Assembly: GCF_039542905.1 (NCBI RefSeq)
Contig: NZ_BAABIS010000001.1
Coordinates: 1,674,001 to 1,738,000, forward strand
Direction of reading: 5' to 3'
Length of the DNA stretch: 64,000 bases
Source of the DNA: Kitasatospora terrestris
GTDB taxonomy: Bacteria > Actinomycetota > Actinomycetes > Streptomycetales > Streptomycetaceae
The position numbers and the translations under genes were made by a program. Positions within the stretch are counted from its first letter, which is position 1; each line of letters starts with the position of its first letter. Positions 47,366 through 56,006 of the stretch are shown here, in pieces. Under the pieces are notes generated by a model that made no database searches, was not told the DNA's origin, and worked only from the letters and a program-made list of their open reading frames with translations.

Positions 47366-48286
47366 GTGGTCGGTGGGTTCGCTGCGGCGCTGGCGGCTGG
47401 GCCGGTGGTGCTGGACGGGGGCCTGTCCAACCGGTTGGAGGCCGACGGGCACGACCTCTCGGACCGGCTGTGGTCGGCGCGGCTGCTGATGGAGGGGCCG
47501 GAGGCGGTCGTCGCCGCGCACCGGGCGTACTTCGAGGCGGGTGCCGAGGTCGCGATCACCTCCAGCTACCAGGCGAGCTTCGAGGGGTTCGCGCTGCGCG
47601 GCGTGGGCCGGGCGACCGCGGAGCGGCTGCTGGGGCTGAGCGTGGAGCTGGCGCGGCAGGCCGCCGAGGAGGCCGACGCGGAGGGGCCCGGCGGCCGGCG
47701 GCTGTGGGTGGCGGCGTCGGTCGGGCCCTACGGGGCGGTGCTCGCCGACGGTTCGGAGTACCGGGGGCGGTACGGGCTGAGCGAGGTCGAGCTGGAGCGC
47801 TTCCACCGGCCGCGGCTGGAGGCGCTGGTGGCGGCCGGGCCGGACGTGCTGGCGGTCGAGACGGTGCCGGACGCGGACGAGGCGCGGGCGGTGCTGCGGG
47901 CGCTGCGCGGGCTGGGGGTGCCGGCCTGGCTGTCGTACAGCGTCGCGGACGGGCGGACCCGCGCGGGGCAGCCGCTGGCGGAGGCGTTCGCCCTGGCGGC
48001 GGACGCCGATGAGGTGGTGGCGGTGGGGGTGAACTGCTGCACGCCGGCGGACGCCGACGCGGCGGTGGCGGTGGCCGCGGCGGCGGGCGGGAAGCCGGTG
48101 GTGGTCTACCCCAACAGCGGGGAGCGGTGGGACGCGGGCGCGCGGGCGTGGGTGGGCGGGCGGACCTTCCGGGCGGACCGGGTGGAGCGGTGGGTGGCGG
48201 ACGGGGCGCGGCTGGTGGGCGGCTGCTGCCGGGTGGGGCCCGCGGAGATCGCGGAGCTGGCGGGGATCGTGCGGGGCGGCGCCTGA
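47366..48286 (+). CDS. mmuM: Homocysteine S-methyltransferase
   Basis: A 306-residue zinc enzyme. The signature parts are VVLDGGLSNRLEADGHDL, ITSSYQASFEGF, the zinc ligand VGVNCCTPAD (about 223-232) and the C-terminal GGCCRVGPAEIAEL (about 287-300). It transfers a methyl group from S-methylmethionine (or SAM) to homocysteine, giving methionine. GTG at 47366 follows GGGAGGTCGTC; a TATGGT hexamer at about 47330 is a possible -10. It is monocistronic. Confidence 0.92.
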   Translation: MVGGFAAALAAGPVVLDGGLSNRLEADGHDLSDRLWSARLLMEGPEAVVAAHRAYFEAGAEVAITSSYQASFEGFALRGVGRATAERLLGLSVELARQAAEEADAEGPGGRRLWVAASVGPYGAVLADGSEYRGRYGLSEVELERFHRPRLEALVAAGPDVLAVETVPDADEARAVLRALRGLGVPAWLSYSVADGRTRAGQPLAEAFALAADADEVVAVGVNCCTPADADAAVAVAAAAGGKPVVVYPNSGERWDAGARAWVGGRTFRADRVERWVADGARLVGGCCRVGPAEIAELAGIVRGGA

Positions 48287-48431
48287 CGGGGCCGGGTCGC
48301 GTCGGCGGTGCGCCACGGTGGACGGCCGGCGCGCCCACGCGGCGCAGCCGTGTGTCGGCCGAGGCCCGTGCCCCGGGTCGTGCTGCCCTGACGGGGCGCC
48401 CGCGGCGCGGCGTGTGGCAGAGTGGTGGCGA

Positions 48432-48457
48432 TAGCCTTGCGGTCGACAATGTCGACC
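48432..48457 (+). promoter_or_regulatory. gylR promoter and autoregulatory operator
   Basis: TAGCCT at 48432-48437 would place the start point at about 48444. The perfect 17-bp palindrome GGTCGACAATGTCGACC (48441-48457) covers it. The same element appears before glpF. This is the expected layout for self-repression by an IclR protein. Confidence 0.78.
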
Positions 48458-48479
48458 ACCAGTTCTGCGGAGGTAGCCG

Positions 48480-49244
48480 ATGCCCGGCCCGATCCAGTCG
48501 CTCTCCCGGGCGGCGGCGATCCTGCGGCTCCTGGCCGGCGGCGAGCGCCGGCTGGGCCTGTCCGAAGTGGCGGCGTCGCTAGATCTGGCGAAGGGCACCG
48601 CGCACGGCATCCTGCGGACGCTGCAGCAGGAGGGCTTCGTCGAGCAGGATCCGGAGAGCGGCAAGTACCAGCTGGGCGCGGAGCTGCTGCGGCTGGGGCA
48701 GAGCTACCTGGACGTGCACGAGCTGCGGGCGCGGGCCCTGGTGTGGGCGGACGACCTGGCCCGGGCGGCCGGGGAGACGGTCTACCTGGGGGTCCTGCAC
48801 CAGCAGGGGGTGCTGATCGTGCACCACGTGTTCCGGCCGGACGACACCCGGCAAGTGCTGGAGGTCGGCTCGATGCAGCCGCTGCACTCGACCGCCCTGG
48901 GGAAGGTGCTGCTGGCGTACGACCCGGTGGCGCGCGGGGAGTTGGGCGACGGCCCGCTGGAGTCGTACACCAACCGCACGCTGACCTCGCTCGGGGACGT
49001 GGACGCCGAGTGCGCGCTGATCCGCGAGCGCGGCTGGGCGGACGCCGTGGAGGAGACCTGGGAGGGCGTGGCGTCGATCGGGGCGCTGATCCAGGACCGG
49101 CGGCGCAACCCGGTGGGCGCGGTGTGCATCAGCGGTGCGGTGGAGACGGTCTGCGAGGACGGTTTCGTGAAGCCGTCGCTGGTGGCGTCGGTGCGCAGCG
49201 CCGCCCGGGCGATCTCCCGGGACCTGGGGGCGGGCCGCTTCTGA
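48480..49244 (+). CDS. gylR: IclR-family repressor of the glycerol operon
   Basis: A 254-residue IclR protein. The N-terminal winged helix has IQSLSRAAAILRLLAGGERR and AKGTAHGILRTLQQEGFVEQ. The effector domain shows YLGVLHQQGVLIVHHVFRP, LHSTALGKVLLAYDP and GVASIGALIQDR. It matches Streptomyces GylR, which represses glycerol genes until glycerol or glycerol-3-phosphate is present. It sits directly upstream of glpF-glpK-glpD in the same direction, with a hairpin between. ATG at 48480 follows GGAGG. Confidence 0.94.
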   Translation: MPGPIQSLSRAAAILRLLAGGERRLGLSEVAASLDLAKGTAHGILRTLQQEGFVEQDPESGKYQLGAELLRLGQSYLDVHELRARALVWADDLARAAGETVYLGVLHQQGVLIVHHVFRPDDTRQVLEVGSMQPLHSTALGKVLLAYDPVARGELGDGPLESYTNRTLTSLGDVDAECALIRERGWADAVEETWEGVASIGALIQDRRRNPVGAVCISGAVETVCEDGFVKPSLVASVRSAARAISRDLGAGRF

Positions 49245-49270
49245 CCTGCCGCTGCTGACCGTTCCGCGCC

Positions 49271-49303
49271 GGGCGCGGGTGGGCGACACGCCTGCCCGCG
49301 CCC
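49271..49303 (+). terminator. Hairpin after gylR
   Basis: GGGCGCGGGTGGGCG (49271-49285) pairs with CGCCTGCCCGCGCCC (49289-49303) except for two central positions. It separates gylR from the glp genes. A further palindrome, CATGTCCGGACATG (49308-49321), follows and may be an operator. Confidence 0.7.
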
Positions 49304-49402
49304 TTCGCATGTCCGGACATGTCGGTCGGTACGTTCGCTGAGTCACAGCTGCGTAACCCCGCCTTGACGTGGGGCTGACATCGGGAGAAGCTTCCGCATG
49401 TC

Positions 49403-49419
49403 GGTCGACATTGTCGAAC
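49403..49419 (+). promoter_or_regulatory. GylR operator upstream of glpF
   Basis: GGTCGACATTGTCGAAC matches the palindrome before gylR at 15 of 17 positions after allowing the central base to differ. It lies 104 bp before the glpF start. A TTGACG at 49364-49369 is a candidate -35, but no good -10 follows at 17 bp. Confidence 0.75.
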
Positions 49420-49522
49420 GGCGGACGGTCTGATCGGACCCACCTGGCGCTCACCCGCACAGCGATCGGCCGTTCACCTGCCCCCACCCGCTCCTCCGGG
49501 CCATCTGGACAAGGGAGTCTCT

Positions 49523-50242
49523 GTGTCCGCGTTCTCCAACGGCGACATCTTCGTCGGCGAAACCCTCGGCACCGCCGCGCTGATACTGCTCGGTGGCGGC
49601 GTCTGCGCCGCCGTCACGCTCAAGAAGTCCAAGGCCATCAACGCGGGCTGGCTCGCGATCACCTTCGGCTGGGGCTTCGCGGTCATGATCGCCGCCTACA
49701 TGTCGGCGCCGAAGTCCGGCGCCCACCTGAACCCCGCGGTGACCCTGGCCATCGCCGTCGACACCGGCGAGTGGAGCAAGGTGCCGCTGTACCTGGGCTC
49801 CCAGCTCCTCGGCGCGATGATCGGCGCCGTGCTGGTCTGGCTGACCTACCTCGGCCAGTTCCAGGCCAACGAGGAGCCCACGCTCGGCATCTTCTCGACC
49901 GGCCCGGAGATCCGGAACCCGATCCAGAACCTGCTCACCGAGATCATCGGCACCGTGGTGCTCTGCCTGGGGATCCTCACCCAGGGCCTCAACAAGGGCC
50001 TCGGCCTCTCGGGCCTGGGCATCCTGATCGTCGCCTTCACCGTGGTCGGTATCGGCCTGTCGCTCGGCGGCCCGACCGGCTACGCGATCAACCCGGTCCG
50101 CGACCTGGGCCCGCGCATCGTCCACTCGCTGCTGCCGATCCCCAACAAGGGCGGCTCCGACTGGTCGTACGCCTGGATCCCGGTGCTCGGCCCGGTCATC
50201 GGCGGCCTGCTGGCCGGCGGCCTGTACCACGTCGCATTCTGA
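49523..50242 (+). CDS. glpF: Glycerol facilitator (MIP family)
   Basis: A 239-residue six-helix channel protein. The first half-helix motif is complete ([14 protein letters not shown]70-P71-A72). The second reads [13 protein letters not shown] (N190-P191-V192), where the family normally has NPA; the following RDLGPR is the glyceroporin mark. The extracellular and C-terminal segments ([20 protein letters not shown]) match streptomycete GylA. It lets glycerol into the cell. The GTG start at 49523 follows AAGGGAG. The first gene of the glp operon. Confidence 0.94.
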   Translation: MSAFSNGDIFVGETLGTAALILLGGGVCAAVTLKKSKAINAGWLAITFGWGFAVMIAAYMSAPKSGAHLNPAVTLAIAVDTGEWSKVPLYLGSQLLGAMIGAVLVWLTYLGQFQANEEPTLGIFSTGPEIRNPIQNLLTEIIGTVVLCLGILTQGLNKGLGLSGLGILIVAFTVVGIGLSLGGPTGYAINPVRDLGPRIVHSLLPIPNKGGSDWSYAWIPVLGPVIGGLLAGGLYHVAF

Positions 50243-50334
50243 CGAGCGTTTGCTCCACGCCTGAGCACGGGGACTGACCCAGGGTCAGGCCCGCTCCTCC
50301 CCCGCCACCCTCATCCAGAGCCGAGGACCCCCGT

Positions 50335-51852
50335 ATGACTGCCAACTACATCGCCGCGATCGACCAGGGCACCACCTCCAGCCGCTGCATCATCTTCGGC
50401 GCCGACGGCCGGATCGTCTCGGTCGACCAGCAGGAGCACTCGCAGATCTTCCCGCAGCCGGGCTGGGTGGAGCACGACGCCGCCGAGATCTGGACCCGCG
50501 TCCAGTCGGTGGTGCGCGGCGCGCTGGACAAGGCCGGCCTGAGCAAGGACGACATCCGCGCGATCGGCATCACCAACCAGCGCGAGACCACCGTGCTGTG
50601 GGACAAGAACACCGGCGAGCCCGTCCACAACGCGCTGGTCTGGCAGGACACCCGGACCGAGGGCCTGTGCCGCGAGCTCGGCCGCAACGTCGGCCAGGAC
50701 CGCTTCCGCCGCGAGACCGGCCTGCCGCTGGCCTCCTACTTCGCCGGCCCGAAGATCCGCTGGCTGCTGGACAACGTCGAGGGCCTGCGCGAGCGCGCCG
50801 AGGCCGGCGACATCCTGTTCGGCACCATGGACACCTGGGTGATCTGGAACCTCACCGGCGGCGTCAACGGCGGCAAGCACGTCACCGACGTCACCAACGC
50901 CTCCCGCACCATGCTGATGAACCTGCACACGCTGGAGTGGGACGAGTCCATCGCCCAGTCGATGGAGGTCCCGCTGGCGGTCCTCCCGGAGATCCGTTCC
51001 TCCGCCGAGGTCTACGGCAACGCGGTCGGCGACCTGGAGGGCGTGCCGGTCGCCTCGGCGCTCGGCGACCAGCAGGCCGCGCTCTTCGGCCAGACCTGCT
51101 TCGACGAGGGCGAGGCCAAGTCCACCTACGGCACCGGCACCTTCCTGCTGCTCAACACCGGCGAGAAGGTCGTCAACTCCTACCACGGCCTGCTGACCAC
51201 GGTCGGCTACCGGATCGGCGACCAGAAGCCGGTCTACGCCCTGGAGGGCTCGATCGCCGTCACCGGCTCGCTGGTGCAGTGGCTGCGCGACCAGCTCGGC
51301 ATCATCTCCACCGCCGCCGAGATCGAGACCCTGGCCTCGACCGTCGACGACAACGGCGGCGCCTACTTCGTCCCGGCCTTCTCCGGCCTGTTCGCCCCGT
51401 ACTGGCGCTCCGACGCCCGCGGCGTGATCGCCGGCCTCACCCGGTACGTCACCAAGGGCCACCTGGCCCGGGCCGTCCTGGAGGCCACCGCCTGGCAGAC
51501 CCGCGAGGTCGTCGACGCGATGGAGAAGGACTCCGGCGTGACCCTGACCGCGCTCAAGGTCGACGGCGGCATGACCTCCAACAACCTGCTGATGCAGAAC
51601 ATCGCGGACGTCCTCGACGCCCCGGTCGAGCGCCCGTACGTCGCCGAGACCACCGCGCTCGGCGCCGCGTACGCCGCCGGTCTCGCGGTCGGCTTCTGGA
51701 ACGACCTCGACACCCTGCGGGCCAACTGGCACCGGGCCGCCGAGTGGACGCCGCGGATGGACGAGGCCACCCGCGAGTCCGAGTACAAGAAGTGGCTCAA
51801 GGCCGTGGAGCGCACCATGGGCTGGGTCGAGGAGGACGAGCACACCAACTGA
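50335..51852 (+). CDS. glpK: Glycerol kinase
   Basis: A 505-residue FGGY-family kinase. The ATP loop [19 protein letters not shown] is at residues 6-25; the glycerol site shows [10 protein letters not shown] and [25 protein letters not shown] and the C-terminal [19 protein letters not shown] are typical. It makes glycerol-3-phosphate from glycerol and ATP. It follows glpF by 92 nt. Confidence 0.97.
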   Translation: MTANYIAAIDQGTTSSRCIIFGADGRIVSVDQQEHSQIFPQPGWVEHDAAEIWTRVQSVVRGALDKAGLSKDDIRAIGITNQRETTVLWDKNTGEPVHNALVWQDTRTEGLCRELGRNVGQDRFRRETGLPLASYFAGPKIRWLLDNVEGLRERAEAGDILFGTMDTWVIWNLTGGVNGGKHVTDVTNASRTMLMNLHTLEWDESIAQSMEVPLAVLPEIRSSAEVYGNAVGDLEGVPVASALGDQQAALFGQTCFDEGEAKSTYGTGTFLLLNTGEKVVNSYHGLLTTVGYRIGDQKPVYALEGSIAVTGSLVQWLRDQLGIISTAAEIETLASTVDDNGGAYFVPAFSGLFAPYWRSDARGVIAGLTRYVTKGHLARAVLEATAWQTREVVDAMEKDSGVTLTALKVDGGMTSNNLLMQNIADVLDAPVERPYVAETTALGAAYAAGLAVGFWNDLDTLRANWHRAAEWTPRMDEATRESEYKKWLKAVERTMGWVEEDEHTN

Positions 51853-51980
51853 CGGCCGGGCCGGTCGGGACCACCTGGTCCCGGCCGGCCGCTTCGACGT
51901 TCGCGACCCGCCGCACCCGGGCCGCACCGCACACCGAGAGGAGACACGGCGCCGCCCGACCCGCGCGCCGTACACACACC

Positions 51981-53573
51981 ATGGCAACCATCCCGACCCT
52001 CGGCGCCGAGCGCACCCCCGGACGCACCGCCACCCGTGCGGAGACCCGCGAACTGCTCGGCAAGGCCACCTACGACCTGCTCGTCATCGGCGGCGGCATC
52101 CTCGGCACCGCGACCGCCTGGACCGCGGCCCAGGCCGGCCTCAAGGTCGCCATGGTCGACGCCGGCGACTTCGCCGGCGCCACCTCCAGCGCCTCCTCCA
52201 AGCTCGTCCACGGCGGCCTGCGCTACCTGCAGACCGGCGCCGTCAAGCTGGTCGCCGAGAACCACAAGGAGCGCCGGGCGCTGGCCACCGACGTCGCGCC
52301 GCACCTGGTCAACCCGCTGACCTTCTTCGTCCCCGTCTACAAGGGCGGCCCGCACAGCGCGCCCAAGCTCGGCGCCGGCGTCTTCCTCTACTCCGCGCTC
52401 TCCGCGTTCCGCGACGGCATGGGCCGGGTCTCCACCGCCGCCCACGCCGCGCAGCAGGTGCCGGCGCTGCGCACCGAGGGCCTGCGCTCGGTCGCCGTCT
52501 ACGGCGACCACCAGATGAACGACTCGCGGGTCGCCGTGATGACCGTCCGGGCCGCCGTCGAGTCCGGCGCCGTGGTGCTCAACCACGCCGAGGTGACCGG
52601 CCTGCGCTTCACCGGCGGCCGGGTCTCCGGCGCCGAGCTGCGGGACCGGCTGGACGGCACCGAGTTCGGGGTCTCCGCCCGCCTGGTGCTCAACGCGACC
52701 GGCCCGTGGGTCGACCACCTGCGGAAGATGGAGGACGCCGGCGCCGCCCCGTCCATCCGGCTGTCCAAGGGCGCGCACGTCGTCGTCAAGCGCCGCACGC
52801 CGTGGCGGGCCGCGCTGACCATCCCGATCGACAAGTACCGCGTCTCCTTCGCCATCCCGTGGGAGGACCACGTCCTGCTCGGCACCACCGACGAGGAGTA
52901 CACCGGCGACCCGATGGACGTCCGGGCCACCCAGGCGGACATCGACCAGATCATGGACGAGGCCGGCCACGCCATCCGCGACGAGCACCTCGACCGCGAC
53001 CTGATCACCTACTCCTTCGCCGGCCTGCGCGTGCTGCCCGGCGGCCCCGGCGACACCGCCGCCGCCAAGCGCGAGACCGTCGTCACCGAGGGCCGGGGCG
53101 GCATGCTCTCGGTCGCCGGCGGCAAGTGGACCACCTACCGGCACATCGGCCGCGCCGTGCTCGACAAGCTCAAGAACGTGCCCGGCACCGGCCTCGCCGA
53201 GGACATGTCGCCGTTCCCGGCGACCGTGCCGCTGCCCGGCGTCGGCGCGCCGAACGCCGTCGCGCACCGCCTGCTGGTCGACCGCGAGCCCGGCTCCCGG
53301 ATGGAGCCGCTGGTCGCCAAGCACCTCGCCTCGCACTACGGCACCCTGTCCTTCGACATCGCCCGCCTGATCGCCGACGACCCGGCCCTCGGCGCCCCGA
53401 TCCACGAGGACGGCCCCGACGTCTGGGCCCAGGTCGCGTACGCCGCCGACAACGAGTGGGCGTACACCGTCGACGACGTGCTGCGCCGCCGCACCACCAT
53501 GACCGTCCGCGGCCTCGACACCCCGGAGATCCGCGAGCAGGTGCAGGCCTTCCTGAGCGAGCGCCAGAAGTAG
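51981..53573 (+). CDS. glpD: Glycerol-3-phosphate dehydrogenase (FAD)
   Basis: A 530-residue flavoenzyme. The FAD site is YDLLVIGGGILGTATAWTAA (about 30-49), then GATSSASSKLVHGGLRYLQ and the substrate-binding LSKGAHVVVKR. GTTDEEYTGDP and a C-terminal helical cap (FDIARLIADDPALGAPIHED) are standard. It oxidises G3P to dihydroxyacetone phosphate and passes electrons to the membrane quinones. The ATG at 51981 fits the family, but the only purine-rich site (GAGAGGAG, 51936-51943) is 37 nt away, so initiation is unusual or the start is slightly off. Confidence 0.95.
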   Translation: MATIPTLGAERTPGRTATRAETRELLGKATYDLLVIGGGILGTATAWTAAQAGLKVAMVDAGDFAGATSSASSKLVHGGLRYLQTGAVKLVAENHKERRALATDVAPHLVNPLTFFVPVYKGGPHSAPKLGAGVFLYSALSAFRDGMGRVSTAAHAAQQVPALRTEGLRSVAVYGDHQMNDSRVAVMTVRAAVESGAVVLNHAEVTGLRFTGGRVSGAELRDRLDGTEFGVSARLVLNATGPWVDHLRKMEDAGAAPSIRLSKGAHVVVKRRTPWRAALTIPIDKYRVSFAIPWEDHVLLGTTDEEYTGDPMDVRATQADIDQIMDEAGHAIRDEHLDRDLITYSFAGLRVLPGGPGDTAAAKRETVVTEGRGGMLSVAGGKWTTYRHIGRAVLDKLKNVPGTGLAEDMSPFPATVPLPGVGAPNAVAHRLLVDREPGSRMEPLVAKHLASHYGTLSFDIARLIADDPALGAPIHEDGPDVWAQVAYAADNEWAYTVDDVLRRRTTMTVRGLDTPEIREQVQAFLSERQK

Positions 53574-53584
53574 CCGCGTACGCG

Positions 53585-53616
53585 GAAGGGCGGGCACCGG
53601 CCGGTGCCCGCCCTTC
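53585..53616. terminator. Bidirectional hairpin after glpD
   Basis: GAAGGGCGGGCACCGG (53585-53600) is directly followed by its exact complement (53601-53616); the middle opens to make a loop. It closes the glycerol operon and the converging EEP-family gene. Confidence 0.92.
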
Positions 53617-53632
53617 GGCGTTCCTCCGCGGC

Positions 53633-54610
53633 TCAGCCCTTGAGGGCGAGTTCGGCGACGACGGCGCGGTGGTCGGAGCGCGGGAGGGTGTGCTCGGAGA
53701 TCGCCACGGCGGTGAGGGCCGGGCCGTGCAGGACGTGGTCGATCTGGATGAGCGGGGGGAGGTGCGGGAAGTCGGCGTTGTCCTCGGGCCAGGTGGGGGC
53801 GAGGCCGTGGCCGAGGTCGGCGGCGGTGTCGGCGAGGCCGGTGGCGATCAGGTCGCGCATCGGGCTGTGGTCGAGGGTGGCGTTGAAGTCGCCGAGCAGG
53901 ACGGCGTCGCGGGTGCGGCCGGGGGCGGCCTTGCGCAGGTCGTGCAGGCCGTCGGCCCAGCGGCGGGCGTCGCCGAGGGGGTAGTAGGTGTGCACGGCGA
54001 CGAGCTGGACGGGGTGGCCGGCGAGGTCGACGGTGATGTTGGTGGTCGGCCAGGCGGGGTCGGCGGCGGAGGTGATCGGGAGCCGCGAGTAGAGGGCGGT
54101 GTCGGTGCCCGCGGGCCTCTCCCGGTGCGGCAGCAGCTCCCGGATGCCGGCGCGGTCGAGGGCGTCGGCGGCGGAGGTGCTGAGCTCCTCGACGGCGAGG
54201 ACGTCGACGCGCTGCTCGCGGACCAGGTCGACCAGGGACTTCGGGGAGACCTGCCCGAGGTAGGCGTTGCTGGTGGCGACGCGCAGCCGGGGCGCGGCGG
54301 CGGGGGCGGAGTCGGCGTCCGGCACGGTCCGCGGGACGATCCACCAGAGCTGCAGGACCACGAGCAGCGCGGCGAGCGCGCCGGTCCGCCGACAGCGCAG
54401 GGCGAGCAGCAGCGCGAGCACGACCAGGGTGGCGAGGGCGACGTACGGGAGCACGACGATCGGCAGGGCGAGGACCGTGCCGTCGTCGAGTCCGCCGATC
54501 CGGACGACGGCGAGGAAGGCGGCGAGGGCGAGGACCGGGGTGCTGAGGGTGAGCGCGGTGACGGTCGGCCACCGCCTGCGGCGGGTGGTGTTCTGCGCGT
54601 CGTCCGTCAT
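53633..54610 (-). CDS. Endonuclease/exonuclease/phosphatase family protein, membrane-anchored
   Basis: A 325-residue protein: two to three membrane helices near the N-terminus (about 20-85) and an outside catalytic domain. The EEP marks are LRVATSNAYLG (Asn), DVLAVEELSTSA (Glu), LVAVHTYYPLG, LLGDFNATLDHSPM (Asp, Asn) and SDHRAVVAELA (Asp, His). It would act on a phosphodiester or phosphomonoester outside the membrane, perhaps lipid-linked. ATG at 54610 (MTDDAQN) follows GGGAGGGCACC; the longer start at 54667 enters the TnpB right end. Confidence 0.88.
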   Translation of the reverse strand: MTDDAQNTTRRRRWPTVTALTLSTPVLALAAFLAVVRIGGLDDGTVLALPIVVLPYVALATLVVLALLLALRCRRTGALAALLVVLQLWWIVPRTVPDADSAPAAAPRLRVATSNAYLGQVSPKSLVDLVREQRVDVLAVEELSTSAADALDRAGIRELLPHRERPAGTDTALYSRLPITSAADPAWPTTNITVDLAGHPVQLVAVHTYYPLGDARRWADGLHDLRKAAPGRTRDAVLLGDFNATLDHSPMRDLIATGLADTAADLGHGLAPTWPEDNADFPHLPPLIQIDHVLHGPALTAVAISEHTLPRSDHRAVVAELALKG

Positions 54611-54660
54611 GGTGCCCTCCCGGTCCCGGCGGGCTTGATCGTTTACCGCCGACGTGGACT

Positions 54661-54725
54661 GTGACATCCCCCGCCCCCTGAACGGTTGCGGGATCCCCGT
54701 TCAAGTCGACGCGACTCCCGAGGAG
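54661..54725 (-). ncRNA. Probable omega-RNA 3' region and right end of the TnpB element
   Basis: On the minus strand the tnpB stop codon lies in the hairpin TGAACGG (54703-54697) with CCGTTCA (54685-54679). It is followed by a G-rich stem and ends GGGGGATGTCAC near 54661. This resembles the 3' scaffold of TnpB omega-RNAs seen with streptomycete IS200/IS605 elements (conserved ...GGATGTCA end). The sequence just past 54661 would then be the guide. The 5' end of the RNA is inside tnpB and cannot be read. Confidence 0.6.
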
Positions 54726-55987
54726 GTTGACGCTTCATCGCCGTCGTCGAGAGGGCTCAGCAGTCCTGCGACCGCCTGTCCGGCGGCGTGTTCGATGTTC
54801 CGTGCCGCGTTGGTGTCCGCGTTGATCACGTAGCCACACCCAGGGGCCTTGCAGGCGAACCGTGCCTGTGTCGTCCTGCTCCCGGGAGTGGTGAGACCAC
54901 AGGCAGAACAGCGTCGGCTGGTGCCGCGAGCGGGGACCTTGATCAGGTGACCGCCCCGGTCTGCAAGCTTGTACGCGAGGAGCTCGACCGTACGGCCCCA
55001 TGCCTCACCTGCAATGGCTCGGCTGAGCCCGGCCTTCTGCCGGACGTTTGTTCCAGGGTCTTGGACGGTTCCCCTGGCTGACCTCACCATGTTCGCAATG
55101 GCCAGGTCTTCCACGACGACCACGGCGAACATGCCGGCAAGGTCAGCGGTGGTCTTGTGCTGCCAGTCGGTGGCACGGCGCTTGGCTGTCGCGCGGTACC
55201 GAGCGATCTGGTCGTAAGTCCTGGTCAGCCGGTTGCTGACCGGCTGACCGGGCGTACAGGAGCGACGCTGCCGTGCCGCCTTGCGCTCCAGGCGGACAAG
55301 GCGCGCGGTCTCGCCGTCAGTGAGCCACGGGCCGTGCTCCCGCTTCGACCCGTCGGACAGAGCGAGCGGGACAGTGACACCCCGGTCAATGCCGACGACG
55401 GTGCCGGTGGTCTTGGGCCGGACCGTGTCCACCACCGTTTCGGTACGGAAGACGATGTACCAGCCGTGAGGCTCCTTGACCAGCCGTGCCCCTGTGATAC
55501 GACCGGCAGCGCCGGACTTGGTGACACCTGGCAGGTCCTTGATCCAACGAAACCGCACCAGCCCGAGCTTGGGAACACGGCACTGCCCCCACCGGCGGTT
55601 CAAACGCTTGACCTGCAGGTCCCGGCCCTGCGGCACGTCCACCGCCATGCGGGAACGGAGCCGGGACTTGAAGTTCGGCGCAGCCGCGCGGCCCTCCCAG
55701 CAATTGATCCACGCCCTGTGGTACTGCTTCAGTACCTGCTGCGCGGCCTGCGCCGGGAGTACGGACAGCCAAGGGAGCTCGATGCGGGCCTGGCGGATGT
55801 GTTGATCGGCGAGCGCAAGCGAGGCTCGACGCATCGGGCATTTCCCAGCGAGGGTCCACCAGTCGTGCAGGAGGTTCCACACCGCGCGAGCCGCGTGCCC
55901 CTGGTCATCCAGGGCGACGACCTGCTCCGGCGTCAGGTCGAGCGGCGCCTTGTGCCCGCGCCGCCGCCGGACCAGGTCCCTCTCCAC
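54701..55987 (-). CDS. tnpB: TnpB RNA-guided nuclease
   Basis: A 428-residue intact TnpB. The split RuvC acids are all present: D201 (VVGIDRGVTVPLA), E293 (VVVVEDLAIANM) and D391 (VINADTNAARN). The zinc finger is C360-x2-C363 and C379-x4-C384. The N-terminal REC/WED part starts with basic RRRRGHKAPLDLTPEQ. TnpB proteins cut DNA matched to the omega-RNA guide, next to a short TAM. Nothing is truncated, so it may be active. The start is GTG at 55987, close to the left end. Codon use is slightly less GC-biased than its neighbours. Confidence 0.94.
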   Translation of the reverse strand: MERDLVRRRRGHKAPLDLTPEQVVALDDQGHAARAVWNLLHDWWTLAGKCPMRRASLALADQHIRQARIELPWLSVLPAQAAQQVLKQYHRAWINCWEGRAAAPNFKSRLRSRMAVDVPQGRDLQVKRLNRRWGQCRVPKLGLVRFRWIKDLPGVTKSGAAGRITGARLVKEPHGWYIVFRTETVVDTVRPKTTGTVVGIDRGVTVPLALSDGSKREHGPWLTDGETARLVRLERKAARQRRSCTPGQPVSNRLTRTYDQIARYRATAKRRATDWQHKTTADLAGMFAVVVVEDLAIANMVRSARGTVQDPGTNVRQKAGLSRAIAGEAWGRTVELLAYKLADRGGHLIKVPARGTSRRCSACGLTTPGSRTTQARFACKAPGCGYVINADTNAARNIEHAAGQAVAGLLSPLDDGDEASTSSGVAST

Positions 55988-56006
55988 ATTCTTGATACTA
56001 CGTCAG

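Larger units (their letters stand above)
54661..56003 (-). mobile_element. Solitary TnpB element of the IS200/IS605 type
   Basis: A 1.34-kb element of only tnpB and its ends; no TnpA (Y1 transposase) is present. It lies between the EEP-family gene and the gntP stop codon, and no target duplication is expected for this type. The right end is placed near 54661 from the conserved GGATGTCA-like end. The left end is somewhere in 55988-56003; its exact border is not readable. Such elements move only if a TnpA is supplied elsewhere. Confidence 0.72.

Noticed and set aside
53986..54664. Phage or integrative element around the TnpB gene
   Set aside because: No integrase, att repeat or tRNA is nearby. 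The only mobile feature is the TnpB element itself.
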